Below, one piece after another: positions 32,902 to 41,285 of a stretch of 64,000 bases of DNA. Source of the stretch: Alteribacter natronophilus (GTDB lineage: Bacteria; Bacillota; Bacilli; Bacillales; Salisediminibacteriaceae); assembly GCF_006007885.1 (NCBI RefSeq), contig NZ_VCRO01000007.1, positions 124,001 through 188,000 of the forward strand. The letters are read 5' to 3'. A program made the position numbers and the translations under genes. A model generated the notes under the pieces. The model was given only the letters and a program-made list of their open reading frames with translations, made no database searches and had not been told where the DNA came from. Position 1 is the stretch's first letter. Every line of letters starts with the position of its first letter.

Positions 32902-33393
32902 TTAGAGTAGACCAATCTGGACTGCTACAAGGGTGATCAGCTGAAGAAGCAGCTGAATGTTAATGAGAAGCTGGGTGTCTGTTTTTGAAACGTCAACATT
33001 TTTTGAATCCTCAACAATAATCTGGCTGAAGGATTCCTGTTTAACTTTGATTGTTTGGAGAAGGTCGTTTGAAATGGCTTCAGCCTGGTCGGCACTGGCT
33101 ACAGAGATGCTGATCAGAATGATGAACGCCGCCTGAAGTGCTGCCTGAATATTGAGTGCCGCTTTTGTATCAGTGACTGTCACGTTTACATCACAGGAGT
33201 TGGAGATTACAATCAGCTCTTGGGTAAGCTGGGTGGTTTTATTATCAAACTGGTTGTCAGCAGTTTCTCTTCCGCACGCGAGCGGATGCTCTCTGCCGCT
33301 GAGGGCATCCCATTTCCGGGCTCTGTTTCCGGCAGAAACAGGAGCGGATGCCGCCGCGTTTCTATTTACCATAAAACCGTGTCTGTTTGTCAC
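32902..33393 (-). CDS. Spore coat protein, CotX/CotV family
   Basis: 163 residues. Two CotX/V-type repeats: QLTQELIVISNSCDVNVTVTDT followed by ALNIQAALQAAFIILISISVA, and SFSQIIVEDSKNVDV followed by LLINIQLLLQLITLVAVQIG. Such hydrophobic proteins form the insoluble outer coat or crust. The start is GTG at 33393, 8 nt after AGGAGG. A perfect sigma-K-type promoter at 33420-33446 agrees with late mother-cell expression. Confidence 0.87.
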   Translation of the reverse strand: MTNRHGFMVNRNAAASAPVSAGNRARKWDALSGREHPLACGRETADNQFDNKTTQLTQELIVISNSCDVNVTVTDTKAALNIQAALQAAFIILISISVASADQAEAISNDLLQTIKVKQESFSQIIVEDSKNVDVSKTDTQLLINIQLLLQLITLVAVQIGLL

Positions 33394-33419
33394 TAGATTC
33401 ACCTCCTCTCTTTCACTAT

Positions 33420-33446
33420 TAACATATGAAGGTTCTTTCTGTTTGT
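33420..33446 (-). promoter_or_regulatory. Sigma-K-type promoter of the CotX-like gene
   Basis: On the minus strand AC (33445-33446), 16 bp, CATATGTTA (33420-33428); consensus AC-N16-17-CATANNNTA. Confidence 0.65.
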
Positions 33447-33472
33447 CTGGACAAGCAGTCTGGTTCTTTTAT

Positions 33473-33676
33473 CTATTTTTTATTTTTTCTGCTGTCTGTG
33501 GACTCCGTGATTTCTGCGTTTGCCAGAAACGTTTCGGTCTCTTTTTTGATATCTTCCACCAGCGCTCTTAACTTTTGCTTCTGCTCGTCGGAAAGGGAAT
33601 TAACGTTACTTTTTACGTTATATTTCTGAAATGTTTTTTCTACGAGCAATTCCAGCATCTTTTTAGCCGATTCCAT
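33473..33676 (-). CDS. Small helical protein upstream of the CotX-like gene
   Basis: 67 residues, charged and helical (MLELLVEKTFQKYNVK, then QKQKLRALVEDIKKETETFL). ATG at 33676 follows AAGGAGG. Genes of this size often sit beside cotX in Bacillus and may be minor coat proteins, but no family is recognised. An imperfect sigma-K -10 (CATAAACTG) lies about 70 bp upstream. Confidence 0.6.
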   Translation of the reverse strand: MESAKKMLELLVEKTFQKYNVKSNVNSLSDEQKQKLRALVEDIKKETETFLANAEITESTDSRKNKK

Positions 33677-33806
33677 CGTTACACCTCCTTACTTACGAAA
33701 GTGGCTCCTACACTTAGCAGTTTATGCCATAAAAAAAAGCCGGACTGGTTATCCGGCCTTACATGTGAAAAATATGCGTTTGATAGGGATGCTTTAGCCC
33801 TTTATA

Positions 33807-34307
33807 TTATGGGTTGATCTGCAGGGAGTGGATACTTTCTCCAATATAGGATGTATAGAGGAAGCCTGCCACTTCTTTTACGTGCTGTTCATCATGTTTA
33901 CAGAGAAGATTTACGTATTCAAGAATCGTACAGTTCTTCTCACCTACGGAGAACTCCGTAGCCAAATTACAGGCGTGAAAACGTTCTGCCAGTTTGAGAC
34001 GGGAAACGATAGCCTGATCGATGAGTTCCTGCATTGGGACTGTATCCGCATACTCGGCTGCTTCCCGGTTTACTTTATGTATCATATTATCCCACCCGCT
34101 CACTTTTTCTCCCAGAAGCATGTAAGGCAGACGCTCATCTGTTATTTTTTTATCCCAGTAGTGAAAGTGTGCAACGATCGCTGCCGTAGACCATTTGTCT
34201 TCACCGATCGGTTCGTAAAATGTATCGTTATCAATCTGCTTTAAGTGGCTGAAAAAAGAAGTCAGCTGCTCAAATTTTGAAATAACCGTATTCATCCAAT
34301 CCCTCAT
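33807..34307 (-). CDS. DinB_2-family protein
   Basis: 166 residues. DinB_2-type four-helix protein: W near GEDKWSTAAIVAHFHYWD (first His pair) and LLCKHDEQHVKEV near the C-terminus give the three-His metal site. Function unknown; family members are damage- or stress-linked metal proteins. Start at 34307; an alternative inner Met (residue 5) exists. Confidence 0.78.
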   Translation of the reverse strand: MRDWMNTVISKFEQLTSFFSHLKQIDNDTFYEPIGEDKWSTAAIVAHFHYWDKKITDERLPYMLLGEKVSGWDNMIHKVNREAAEYADTVPMQELIDQAIVSRLKLAERFHACNLATEFSVGEKNCTILEYVNLLCKHDEQHVKEVAGFLYTSYIGESIHSLQINP

Positions 34308-34805
34308 TCTGTTTTTATAATCTGCCTGAAAATTCCACGTTTTTCCTTATACGTCTATGAGTCTCGTTTTATTGTATGTAATTTAGTTGGTAAATGAAAG
34401 AATACTCCGGCAATTTGGATAAAATAGCCTATAAGAAAATCCCGAATGAAAGCAGAATCGGCAATTCGTACGAGTACTTTTTACATACTTTTACGCGTAA
34501 GGGTATGTACGGAAAAACCCCGCACAGAATGCGGAGTTTTTATAAGGGGAAGGAAGCCTTGTGGAGGAACTGAACAGGCTGGTGAGTGGAGCGGTTTCCT
34601 GTAAGGGGTCAAACTATTGTTCTATTCAGGTCCCTGCCCTTATTTTCCGTATATGTTGAGGGGGTCTTCCAGGTTGGCGTCCACCTGGAAGACTGGAGGC
34701 TACCACGAATGTCCGGTATGCAGGATGGTCGCTGCTGAGCTGCTTTTCGTTGATCGCAAAGGAGGTTGCGGTTTCCAGTAAAAGCTGGAGCGGAATGGAT
34801 TTTTA
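34308..34805. other. Long intergenic region with two hairpins and no gene
   Basis: Contains a terminator-like hairpin at 34514-34543 (ACCCCGCA / TGCGGAGT flanked by A- and T-runs) and a perfect 11-bp stem at 34664-34693 (GTCTTCCAGGT / ACCTGGAAGAC) without a T-tract. No reading frame with a ribosome site was found. It could hold a small RNA. Confidence 0.5.
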
Positions 34806-34895
34806 TTAGCCGTTAAAGCAGAAGCATCCGATAATAACCAAAAGGATGAACAGCACCAGCACAAGGGCGAAGCCGTGGTGGTTGTAGTAACCCAT
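34806..34895 (-). CDS. YjcZ-family sporulation protein
   Basis: 29 residues: a short Tyr/His-rich head (MGYYNHHGFA) and one hydrophobic helix ending GCFCFNG. This is the pattern of the tiny YjcZ-type spore proteins of Bacillus (MGY..GGGFALIVVLFILLIIVG in relatives). ATG at 34895 follows CAGGAGGAG. A perfect sigma-K-type promoter at 34942-34968 supports late sporulation expression. Confidence 0.82.
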   Translation of the reverse strand: MGYYNHHGFALVLVLFILLVIIGCFCFNG

Positions 34896-34941
34896 AATTT
34901 TCTCCTCCTGTCATTATGAATTGAGAGAGGCCTCTCACTGA

Positions 34942-34968
34942 TAATCTATGTACGGTGAAGAAAAAAGT
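34942..34968 (-). promoter_or_regulatory. Sigma-K-type promoter of the YjcZ-like gene
   Basis: On the minus strand AC (34967-34968), 16 bp, CATAGATTA (34942-34950). Confidence 0.7.
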
Positions 34969-35111
34969 ATGGACAAGTGAGGGAGGCCATATGCCTGTTT
35001 TTCCGGGAAGGTAGAGAAAGAGAAAACGGGAACTTTGTGAGACGAAGAGTTGAGCCGGGGGATTCCCTCCTTTATAATGATGGAGCGTAAAAAAGATCGG
35101 AGGTTTTTCAA

Positions 35112-36104
35112 ATGGTTACAATCCGGGACATTGCAAGTCTTGCCGGCGTTTCGCGGACAACAGTCTCAAGGGTGCTCAACGGTTCTGGTTATGTAAGTGA
35201 ACAGGCGAGGAAACGGGTTATGGAGGTAATCGAGGAAACAGGGTATGTCCCGAGTGAACAGGCAAAGGCGCTGCGGACGAAAAAATCCAATGTTATCGGT
35301 GTGATCCTGCCTAAAATCAGCACGGAAACCGCCAGCCGGGTGGCGGATGGAATCGATACAGTGCTGAACCGCGAAGGCTATCAGATGATCCTTGCCAACG
35401 CCAAACTTAAGGTGGAGAAGGAAATTGAACAGCTGAAGCTGCTTGAAAGCAGGAGGGTGGACGGCATTATTCTCCTTGCCACAAACAAGGAAGACAGACT
35501 CCTCAAGGCCATTGAATCCCTGAGTGTGCCTGTCGTTGCCCTTGGACAGGATCTGCCCTCCATTTCCTCGGTCATCTATGATGATTATCACGCTGCAAGG
35601 GAGATGACAGAAGCAATTCTGAAAAAAGGCCGGAACCGGATCGGCTTTATCGGTGTGTACGAATCGGATCATGCAGTAGGTGTTCTCAGAAAGCAGGGCT
35701 ATCTCGATGCTCTGGAGGCAGAAGGAAAAACACCTGAGGAAGGATGGATTCAAAAAGGAGACTTTACGGCTGAGTCAGGGTACCGTGCCATGAAATCTAT
35801 CTGGGAATCAGCAGACCGGAAACCGGATGCTGTGTTTGCAGTTACGGACCGTCTTGCAGTCGGTGCACTTGAGTATCTCCGTGCCATAGGGGTTAAAACA
35901 CCGGAAGAGACAGCAGTTGCGGGGATCGGTAACTCAGAGATTTCAAAATATGTCACCCCCTCTCTTTCAACAGTGGACTACAACAACGAGGAAGCGGGAA
36001 TGAGAACGGCAGAGCTTCTGCTGGAGCGGTTAAACAGTTCCGGGGAAAACAGAGAAAAAATTGTAATGGGCTATAGACTTCTAATTCGCGATAGTTTAAG
36101 ATGA
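35112..36104 (+). CDS. LacI-family transcriptional regulator (ScrR-like)
   Basis: 330 residues. N-terminal LacI helix-turn-helix (TIRDIASLAGVSRTTVSRVLNG) and hinge (EQAKALRTKKSNVIGVILP), then a sugar-binding core about 60-325 (RRVDGIILLAT, GFIGVYES, VFAVTDRLAVGAL). It precedes a PTS transporter gene and two palindromic operators lie between them, so it very likely represses the transporter. Overall resemblance is to sucrose-type regulators, but the effector is not certain. ATG at 35112 follows CGGAGG. Confidence 0.88.
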   Translation: MVTIRDIASLAGVSRTTVSRVLNGSGYVSEQARKRVMEVIEETGYVPSEQAKALRTKKSNVIGVILPKISTETASRVADGIDTVLNREGYQMILANAKLKVEKEIEQLKLLESRRVDGIILLATNKEDRLLKAIESLSVPVVALGQDLPSISSVIYDDYHAAREMTEAILKKGRNRIGFIGVYESDHAVGVLRKQGYLDALEAEGKTPEEGWIQKGDFTAESGYRAMKSIWESADRKPDAVFAVTDRLAVGALEYLRAIGVKTPEETAVAGIGNSEISKYVTPSLSTVDYNNEEAGMRTAELLLERLNSSGENREKIVMGYRLLIRDSLR

Positions 36105-36105
36105 G

Positions 36106-36125
36106 TTATGGAATCGATTACATAA
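36106..36125. promoter_or_regulatory. LacI-family operator 1
   Basis: TTATGGAATCGATTACATAA, one mismatch from a perfect 20-bp palindrome. It begins 1 bp after the regulator's stop codon. Confidence 0.75.
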
Positions 36126-36140
36126 GCGGTTTCATTACTT

Positions 36141-36169
36141 TTTACATCATGTGGAATCGATTCCATAAT
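36141..36169 (+). promoter_or_regulatory. PTS gene promoter with LacI-family operator 2 in the spacer
   Basis: TTTACA (36141-36146), 17 bp, CATAAT (36164-36169). The palindrome TGGAATCGATTCCA (36152-36165) fills the spacer; the operator centres are 43 bp apart, about four helical turns, allowing looping. Confidence 0.8.
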
Positions 36170-36235
36170 GATGATAATTCCGAATGGAACTTAAAAAACT
36201 GGACATAATTTCATTGAAAGGAAAGGGGTTTATCC

Positions 36236-37639
36236 ATGTCAGAGAATCGTAAAATTGCAGAAGAATTAATTGAAGCTGTCGGCGGCAGGGAGAATATCGA
36301 CTCTGTAGCCCACTGCGCGACACGGCTGCGCATCATGGTTAACGACAAGGAAAAAATCAATAAAGAGAAAGCAGAAAGTATTGATAAGGTAAAAGGAGCT
36401 TTCTACAACTCCGGTCAGTTTCAGGTGATTTTCGGCACCGGTACCGTCAACCGGATCTATGAGGAAATGTCAGCTCTCGGGGTCTCCGAATCGTCCAAAG
36501 GAGAGCAGAAGGAAAAAGCTAAAAAACAGGGTAACGGCTTCCAGCGTGCAATCCGTACGTTCGGTGATGTGTTCGTTCCGATCATTCCGGTACTCGTAGC
36601 GACAGGTCTGTTTATGGGACTTCGTGGCCTTCTGACGCAGGAAGCGATCCTTGGTCTGTTCGGCCTCACTCCGGATGACATTTCACAGAACTTCCTGCTC
36701 TTTACGGAAGTTCTTACTGATACAGCGTTTGCTTTTCTCCCGGCGCTTGTAGCCTGGTCGGCATTCAGAGTGTTCGGCGGAAGTCCGATCATCGGGATCG
36801 TCCTCGGTCTCATGCTTGTCAGTCCGGCCCTTCCAAACGCCTGGGCCGTTGCTGAAGGAGATGCAGAGGCGATTAACTTCCTCGGTTTCATTCCGGTGAG
36901 TGGATATCAGGGTTCCGTACTTCCGGCCTTTATTGCAGGTTTCCTCGGTGCGAAGCTTGAAAGATGGATCAGAAAACGCGTCCCTGAAGCGCTCGATCTA
37001 ATTCTAACGCCGTTTCTGACCCTTCTCGTTATGATTACAGCAGCACTGTTTGTGATCGGACCGGTCTTTCACGCTGTCGAAGCAGCGGTTATGGCTGCTA
37101 CAACAGCGCTTCTTGAACTGCCATTCGGGATCAGCGGTCTGATTATCGGGGGTCTTCACCAGGTAATCGTTATTACCGGTGTACACCATATCTTTAACTT
37201 CCTTGAAATTCAGCTTCTCAACCAGTTTGGTGAAAACCCGTTCAATGCGATTATTACGTGTGCCATCGCGGCTCAGGGTGGAGCTGCTCTTGCAGTAGGT
37301 ATGAAGACAAAGGTCAAAAAACTGAAGGCACTTGCGCTGCCGTCTTCGTTCTCTGCGTTTCTCGGTATTACCGAGCCGGCGATCTTCGGGGTTAACCTCC
37401 GTTACATGAAGCCTTTCGTTATGGGACTGATCGGTGGTGCAGCCGGAGCGTTCTTCGCCTCCCTTGTGGGACTTGCCGGAACAGGTATGGCGATTACGGT
37501 AATTCCGGGAACGCTGCTTTATCTGAACGAACAGTTCCTGCTTTACCTCCTGGCAAACATCATTTCCATCGGTGTTGGCTTCACACTCACGTATCTGTTC
37601 GGCTACTCGGACAAAATGAAAGAAGAAATAGACGGCTAA
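36236..37639 (+). CDS. PTS system EIIBC component, sucrose/beta-glucoside type
   Basis: 467 residues. EIIB domain (about 1-90) with phosphorylated Cys in SVAHCATRLRI; linker; EIIC domain of about ten helices (110-460) with GLHQVIVITGVHHIFNFLE and ITEPAIFGVNLRYMKPF, typical of the sucrose/trehalose/beta-glucoside group. It imports and phosphorylates a sugar; an EIIA domain is absent and must come from another protein. No phospho-sugar hydrolase or fructokinase follows, so the sugar is unresolved. It lies downstream of the LacI-family gene and its operators. Confidence 0.88.
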   Translation: MSENRKIAEELIEAVGGRENIDSVAHCATRLRIMVNDKEKINKEKAESIDKVKGAFYNSGQFQVIFGTGTVNRIYEEMSALGVSESSKGEQKEKAKKQGNGFQRAIRTFGDVFVPIIPVLVATGLFMGLRGLLTQEAILGLFGLTPDDISQNFLLFTEVLTDTAFAFLPALVAWSAFRVFGGSPIIGIVLGLMLVSPALPNAWAVAEGDAEAINFLGFIPVSGYQGSVLPAFIAGFLGAKLERWIRKRVPEALDLILTPFLTLLVMITAALFVIGPVFHAVEAAVMAATTALLELPFGISGLIIGGLHQVIVITGVHHIFNFLEIQLLNQFGENPFNAIITCAIAAQGGAALAVGMKTKVKKLKALALPSSFSAFLGITEPAIFGVNLRYMKPFVMGLIGGAAGAFFASLVGLAGTGMAITVIPGTLLYLNEQFLLYLLANIISIGVGFTLTYLFGYSDKMKEEIDG

Positions 37640-37682
37640 GCCCTTTCGCAGAGCCTGCATACAATCTATACCTTTATAAAAG

Positions 37683-37718
37683 AGAGCTTCCCTTCCGGTG
37701 AGAAGGGGAGCTTTTTTG
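37683..37718 (+). terminator. Terminator of the PTS gene
   Basis: GAGCTTCCC and GGGGAGCTT pair around TTCCGGTGAGAA, followed by TTTTTT. Confidence 0.82.
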
Positions 37719-37785
37719 TCTGTTTTTTTCAGGCCCATGACGCGGGAAGCGTGATGTATAATGGCATGAGAGAGGAGTGGGGGAG

Positions 37786-38766
37786 ATGACAGAGGTAAAG
37801 CCCATTGGGTATGTAAGGAATGAACGGAAGGCCGTGACGGATGATGACTGGGGAGCGGTCCGGTCGGAGATTACAATCGTTGATGAAATCGGGGCGGACA
37901 GTCTGGAAGGCATTGAGGCGTTCAGCCACGCCGAGATCCTGTTTCAGTTTCATAAAGTCCCGGAGGAAAAAGTAGAGACCGGTGCCCGCCATCCGAGAAA
38001 CAGCTGTTCACTCCCAAAGGTGGGTATCTTTGCCCAGAGAGGAAAGAACCGTCCGAACCGGATCGGATCCACAGTGGTAAAGGTGACTGGCCGTAATGAG
38101 CGGACGCTGACTGTACTTGGCCTTGATGCCATTGACGGCACCCCGATCCTGGATATAAAGCCTGTGATGCGTGCCTTTCTGCCCCGGGAGGAAGTGATTG
38201 AACCGGAGTGGACAGACGAAATCATGAAAAACTACTGGCAGAGCGCCCGGGAGGTCCGCGTCGTCCCCTATGACTCGAAATGGCGAGAACGGTATGAAGA
38301 GGAAGCAGCGGTTCTGAAGGAAGTCTTCGGAGGGAGTCTGGAAGCGGTCCATCATATTGGAAGTACGTCCGTGGAAGGGCTCAGTGCAAAGCCGATTATA
38401 GACATCCTGGTTGAAGTAAAGGACATCCGGAACGCAGACGAATGTACAAAGGAACTCACTGAGACCGGCTACACGGCAAAAGGGGAGAACGGCATCCCGG
38501 GCCGAAGGTACTTCTATAAAGGAGAAGGAAGTCTCAGGAGCCACCACGTGCATGTATTCGAAAAAGGGGCAGAAGAGGCAGCACATCACCTGGCTTTCCG
38601 TGATTATTTACGAACGTTTCCACAGGAGCGGAACCGGTACGGTGAGCTGAAAACCAACCTGGCCCAACAGCACCCAAAGGATATTGAAAGTTATATTGAG
38701 GGAAAAGACGCCTTTGTTAGCGCCCTGGTGAAAAAAGCCGCTGCCTGGGCTGCCACTGAGCGATAA
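37786..38766 (+). CDS. TrmO-GrpB fusion protein
   Basis: 326 residues. Residues about 1-140 match the TrmO/TsaA family (PIGYVRNER, then FSHAEILFQFH, RHPRNS, GKNRPNRIGST and LDAIDGTPILDIKP), which N6-methylates t6A37 in tRNA. Residues about 150-320 match GrpB nucleotidyltransferases (VPYDSKWRERYEEE, HIGSTSVEGLSAKPIIDILVEV). The reading frame is continuous, with no frameshift. Both parts keep their motifs, so it may be bifunctional; the GrpB substrate is unknown. ATG at 37786 follows GAGGAG, in preference to GTG at 37777. Confidence 0.85.
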   Translation: MTEVKPIGYVRNERKAVTDDDWGAVRSEITIVDEIGADSLEGIEAFSHAEILFQFHKVPEEKVETGARHPRNSCSLPKVGIFAQRGKNRPNRIGSTVVKVTGRNERTLTVLGLDAIDGTPILDIKPVMRAFLPREEVIEPEWTDEIMKNYWQSAREVRVVPYDSKWRERYEEEAAVLKEVFGGSLEAVHHIGSTSVEGLSAKPIIDILVEVKDIRNADECTKELTETGYTAKGENGIPGRRYFYKGEGSLRSHHVHVFEKGAEEAAHHLAFRDYLRTFPQERNRYGELKTNLAQQHPKDIESYIEGKDAFVSALVKKAAAWAATER

Positions 38767-38880
38767 TGTTCATCAGCAGCTCTAAGCCAAATAAAGAGAT
38801 GAGATCCGACACTCCACTGGAGTGTCTTTTTTAAAAGTTCTTTTCAAAAAGGTTGTTGCTATTCCCTATTATTCATTTCG

Positions 38881-38986
38881 GAGCGAAAGGCCGCGACTCC
38901 AGCGGGAACAGCAACAACCGAAGACCCCGGAGGGTGATTTTCCCGAGGAGGCTAAGGTGTTGCCCGCGGAAAGCGTCGGCCTGCAG
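38881..38986 (+). repeat. Interspersed repeat family A, copy 2
   Basis: 106-bp core, the same length as the copy at 48533-48638, sharing GACTCCAGCGGGAA, GAAGACCCC, TTTTCCCGAGGAGGCT and GCCCGCGGAAAGCGTC...CTGCAG. AT-rich inverted flanks (AAAAGTTCTTTTC...GAGAACAGCCTTTTTT) enclose it. Non-coding. Confidence 0.82.
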
Positions 38987-39202
38987 CGTAGAAAAACAAC
39001 AATTTTTACGAGAACAGCCTTTTTTAAGAATTTTTGACGAAGCGGAATGCCGGAAGAAATATATCAATGAAAACGGAAAAACAGATCTAGAAAGTCCACA
39101 TAACCCCGACTTAAAAACTTCTAAAACGGGAAAACTGGATATGGGACTGCCCTTTTATTCTTCTTTCAGGTCCGTTAGTTTCCTATATCGCACGAAAAGT
39201 AG

Positions 39203-39231
39203 TTTACTATTAAAAAAACGTTCGGTATAAT
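39203..39231 (+). promoter_or_regulatory. SigA promoter of sinR
   Basis: TTTACT (39203-39208), 17 bp, TATAAT (39226-39231). Confidence 0.72.
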
Positions 39232-39283
39232 GAACAAGAGCGGTATTTTAATGTTCTTTACAGGTTAAGGTGGTGAAAGACCG

Positions 39284-39634
39284 ATGGGTGAAGTAGGAAA
39301 GCGAATAAAGAAGTACCGATTACGTAAAGGGTATTCTATTTCACGCCTGGCCGATGAAAGCGGGATTGCGAAATCCTATATCAGCTTTCTTGAACGGGAC
39401 CAGCGTAAGAATCCATCTGTGGAAACGCTGAGGAAACTGGCGGGCGTTCTGAATATCCCACTTGAGCTGCTCATGGTGGACGAGGAACGGGAATCGGTCC
39501 TCGAAGTGCTTGATGATGACTGGCTCCGTTTAATCAAGGAAGCCAAGGAGAGCGGGGTAAGCAAGGAGGAAGTACAGAACTACATCCGTTTCATTCAGTA
39601 CAGCAATTGGAACGATCAGTTGAAAAAGAAATAA
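39284..39634 (+). CDS. sinR: SinR-like repressor of biofilm and motility switching
   Basis: 116 residues. XRE helix-turn-helix (residues 4-60: RIKKYRLRKGYSISRLADESGIAKSYISFLERDQRKNPSVETL in pieces) and a C-terminal SinR/SinI dimerisation motif (DDDWLRLIKEAKESGVSKEEVQNYIRFIQYSNW). It is the same length and layout as B. subtilis SinR, which represses matrix genes until SinI binds it. No sinI lies upstream, so the antagonist is absent here or unlinked. Confidence 0.88.
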   Translation: MGEVGKRIKKYRLRKGYSISRLADESGIAKSYISFLERDQRKNPSVETLRKLAGVLNIPLELLMVDEERESVLEVLDDDWLRLIKEAKESGVSKEEVQNYIRFIQYSNWNDQLKKK

Positions 39635-39639
39635 CGATG

Positions 39640-39681
39640 CTCCTGTGAGAACTGATTGTCAGTAACGCAGGGGTTTTTTTT
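39640..39681 (+). terminator. Terminator of sinR
   Basis: Nested stems CCTG/CAGG and ACTGA/TCAGT, followed by a T8 tract. Confidence 0.8.
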
Positions 39682-39713
39682 GTCTGTTCATCCTTATACG
39701 ACAAATGATATCA

Positions 39714-39735
39714 GTTAAATAAACGTTTGTTTAAA
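39714..39735. promoter_or_regulatory. 22-bp near-palindrome, second copy (putative operator)
   Basis: Identical over 22 bp to 13161-13182; inner part AAATAAACGTTTGTTT. It lies 195 bp before the cyanophycinase-like gene. Regulator unknown; the form resembles TetR-family sites. Confidence 0.45.
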
Positions 39736-39930
39736 AGAATGAATCTGTCGGATCATATAAAGTTACCATCGCTGAACCGGGACAATTATACTGTTTTTAT
39801 ATCCATAGCACTGCCTATGGTCCTGTTTTTCTGAATAATCAGTTTTCCCCTCTGCCGTTGCGCTACACTAAAATAAGTCAGCGGTCATAGAACCGCTTCG
39901 ACCTCATACTACGGTAAAGGAGAATGAAGG

Positions 39931-41226
39931 ATGAGAAAAGCAGTTTTAATGTGTTTTGTCTTTCTTCTTGCAGCAGGAAGCGTGACGGCTTTTCCGGCGG
40001 AAGCAGAATCAGACGGTGCAGTGAGGGGGAGTGACCTCGTTCTGATCGGAGGGTCACTTGGATCTTCGGAAGGTGCAGAGGAGATCTACAGGGAAATGGT
40101 CGCCCGGGCGGGAGGCGAAGACGGCAAAATTGCGGTTATTACCGCAAGCAGCTATCCGTATGACTGGGACTGCGAGGAATACGGAGATTCCACGGACGGA
40201 GGATGCAATGATCCGGACATAAGTAACAGCAAAATGAACGCCAACTATTATATTGAAACGTTTAACGAGTTTGGCATCGAGGCGGAATGGCTTCCGGCAG
40301 ATATTGCAAATATTGACGTGGCTGACGACGATGAGTGGGCCGACCGGATTTCGGCCGGTGAGTTTACCGGATTTTTCCTTGGCGGCGGAGACCAGAGCCG
40401 TTATATTACAACGTTTGTTCGTGGAGAGGAATGGGCGGATTCACCTGTCCTGGCAGCAATCCGTGACCGTTTTGAATCAGGAAATGCCATGATTGCGGGA
40501 AGCTCTGCAGGTGCTGCCATTCAGGCTTCCGAATACATGATTACCGGCGGGGACAGTTACCGGGGAATTACTGAAGGTTCCGTGGAAGGATATCATAGTG
40601 ACGGGAGTATCCTTGGCTATTATAAAGAAGGAGGACTTGGCTTTTTCTCCTACGGACTCGTGGATTCCCACTTTTCCGAGCGGGCCAGGGAAGGCAGGAT
40701 GATCCGCCTGGCTGCAGATGCGGGAGTGGATAAAGTGTACGGTGTGGATGAAACAACCGCTCTAATCGTGGAAAATGCGAATCATCCTTCTGCAAAAATG
40801 AAAGTCGTGGGCGAGAACGGCGTTCAGATCTTTGATCTGTCGGGGGCGGTTCAGTCAGCGAATGAGGATGGGGAATGGGCAATTGAAGGCGTCACATCCC
40901 ATTACCTGCACCAGGGAGACCGCTACCAGCCCCAGGGCGGAAATGTCATTTTCAATCCTGAATTTCAGCCGGTCCACGGAGGGGAGGCAGAGATTTCAGA
41001 ACACGATGATATTTTTTATGAGCGGTTTGCCTACCGGAACATGGTGTGGGGACTTCTTTCCTCCAACGAACAGAAGCTCGCCGGGACTTCCTGGGAGGAC
41101 GCTCCCGAGTACAGCCTGTCCGCTGAAAAAACGAACCGGACCAAGGCCCGGGCAGGAACTGTTTACGGAAAAGATGTTCTTTCCTACAGCGGCGTAAGGG
41201 CTGCCATTTATCCGTCCAGTAACTAA
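39931..41226 (+). CDS. Secreted cyanophycinase-like peptidase (S51 family)
   Basis: 431 residues. Signal peptide about 1-26 (AFPAEAE cleavage region). S51 core: LVLIGGSLGSSEGAEEIY, GGGDQSRYITTF and the nucleophile elbow AGSSAGA with Ser192. Cyanophycinases split beta-Asp-Arg polymers; secreted relatives may scavenge such peptides from outside. A C-terminal extension of about 120 residues follows the catalytic core. ATG at 39931 follows AAAGGAG. The substrate is not proven. Confidence 0.83.
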   Translation: MRKAVLMCFVFLLAAGSVTAFPAEAESDGAVRGSDLVLIGGSLGSSEGAEEIYREMVARAGGEDGKIAVITASSYPYDWDCEEYGDSTDGGCNDPDISNSKMNANYYIETFNEFGIEAEWLPADIANIDVADDDEWADRISAGEFTGFFLGGGDQSRYITTFVRGEEWADSPVLAAIRDRFESGNAMIAGSSAGAAIQASEYMITGGDSYRGITEGSVEGYHSDGSILGYYKEGGLGFFSYGLVDSHFSERAREGRMIRLAADAGVDKVYGVDETTALIVENANHPSAKMKVVGENGVQIFDLSGAVQSANEDGEWAIEGVTSHYLHQGDRYQPQGGNVIFNPEFQPVHGGEAEISEHDDIFYERFAYRNMVWGLLSSNEQKLAGTSWEDAPEYSLSAEKTNRTKARAGTVYGKDVLSYSGVRAAIYPSSN

Positions 41227-41233
41227 CACAAAA

Positions 41234-41264
41234 TGGGACCCGCCGAATGAAATCGGGGGTCCCA
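41234..41264. terminator. Shared terminator between convergent genes
   Basis: TGGGACCC and GGGTCCCA form an 8-bp stem between the peptidase and BCCT genes. Confidence 0.75.
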
Positions 41265-41285
41265 TATCTTTTGCATCAAAGAATA

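Noticed and set aside
38822..39230. Reading frames across repeat A copy 2
   Set aside because: They follow the repeat, not a protein; the same repeat at 48533 has a different frame structure.
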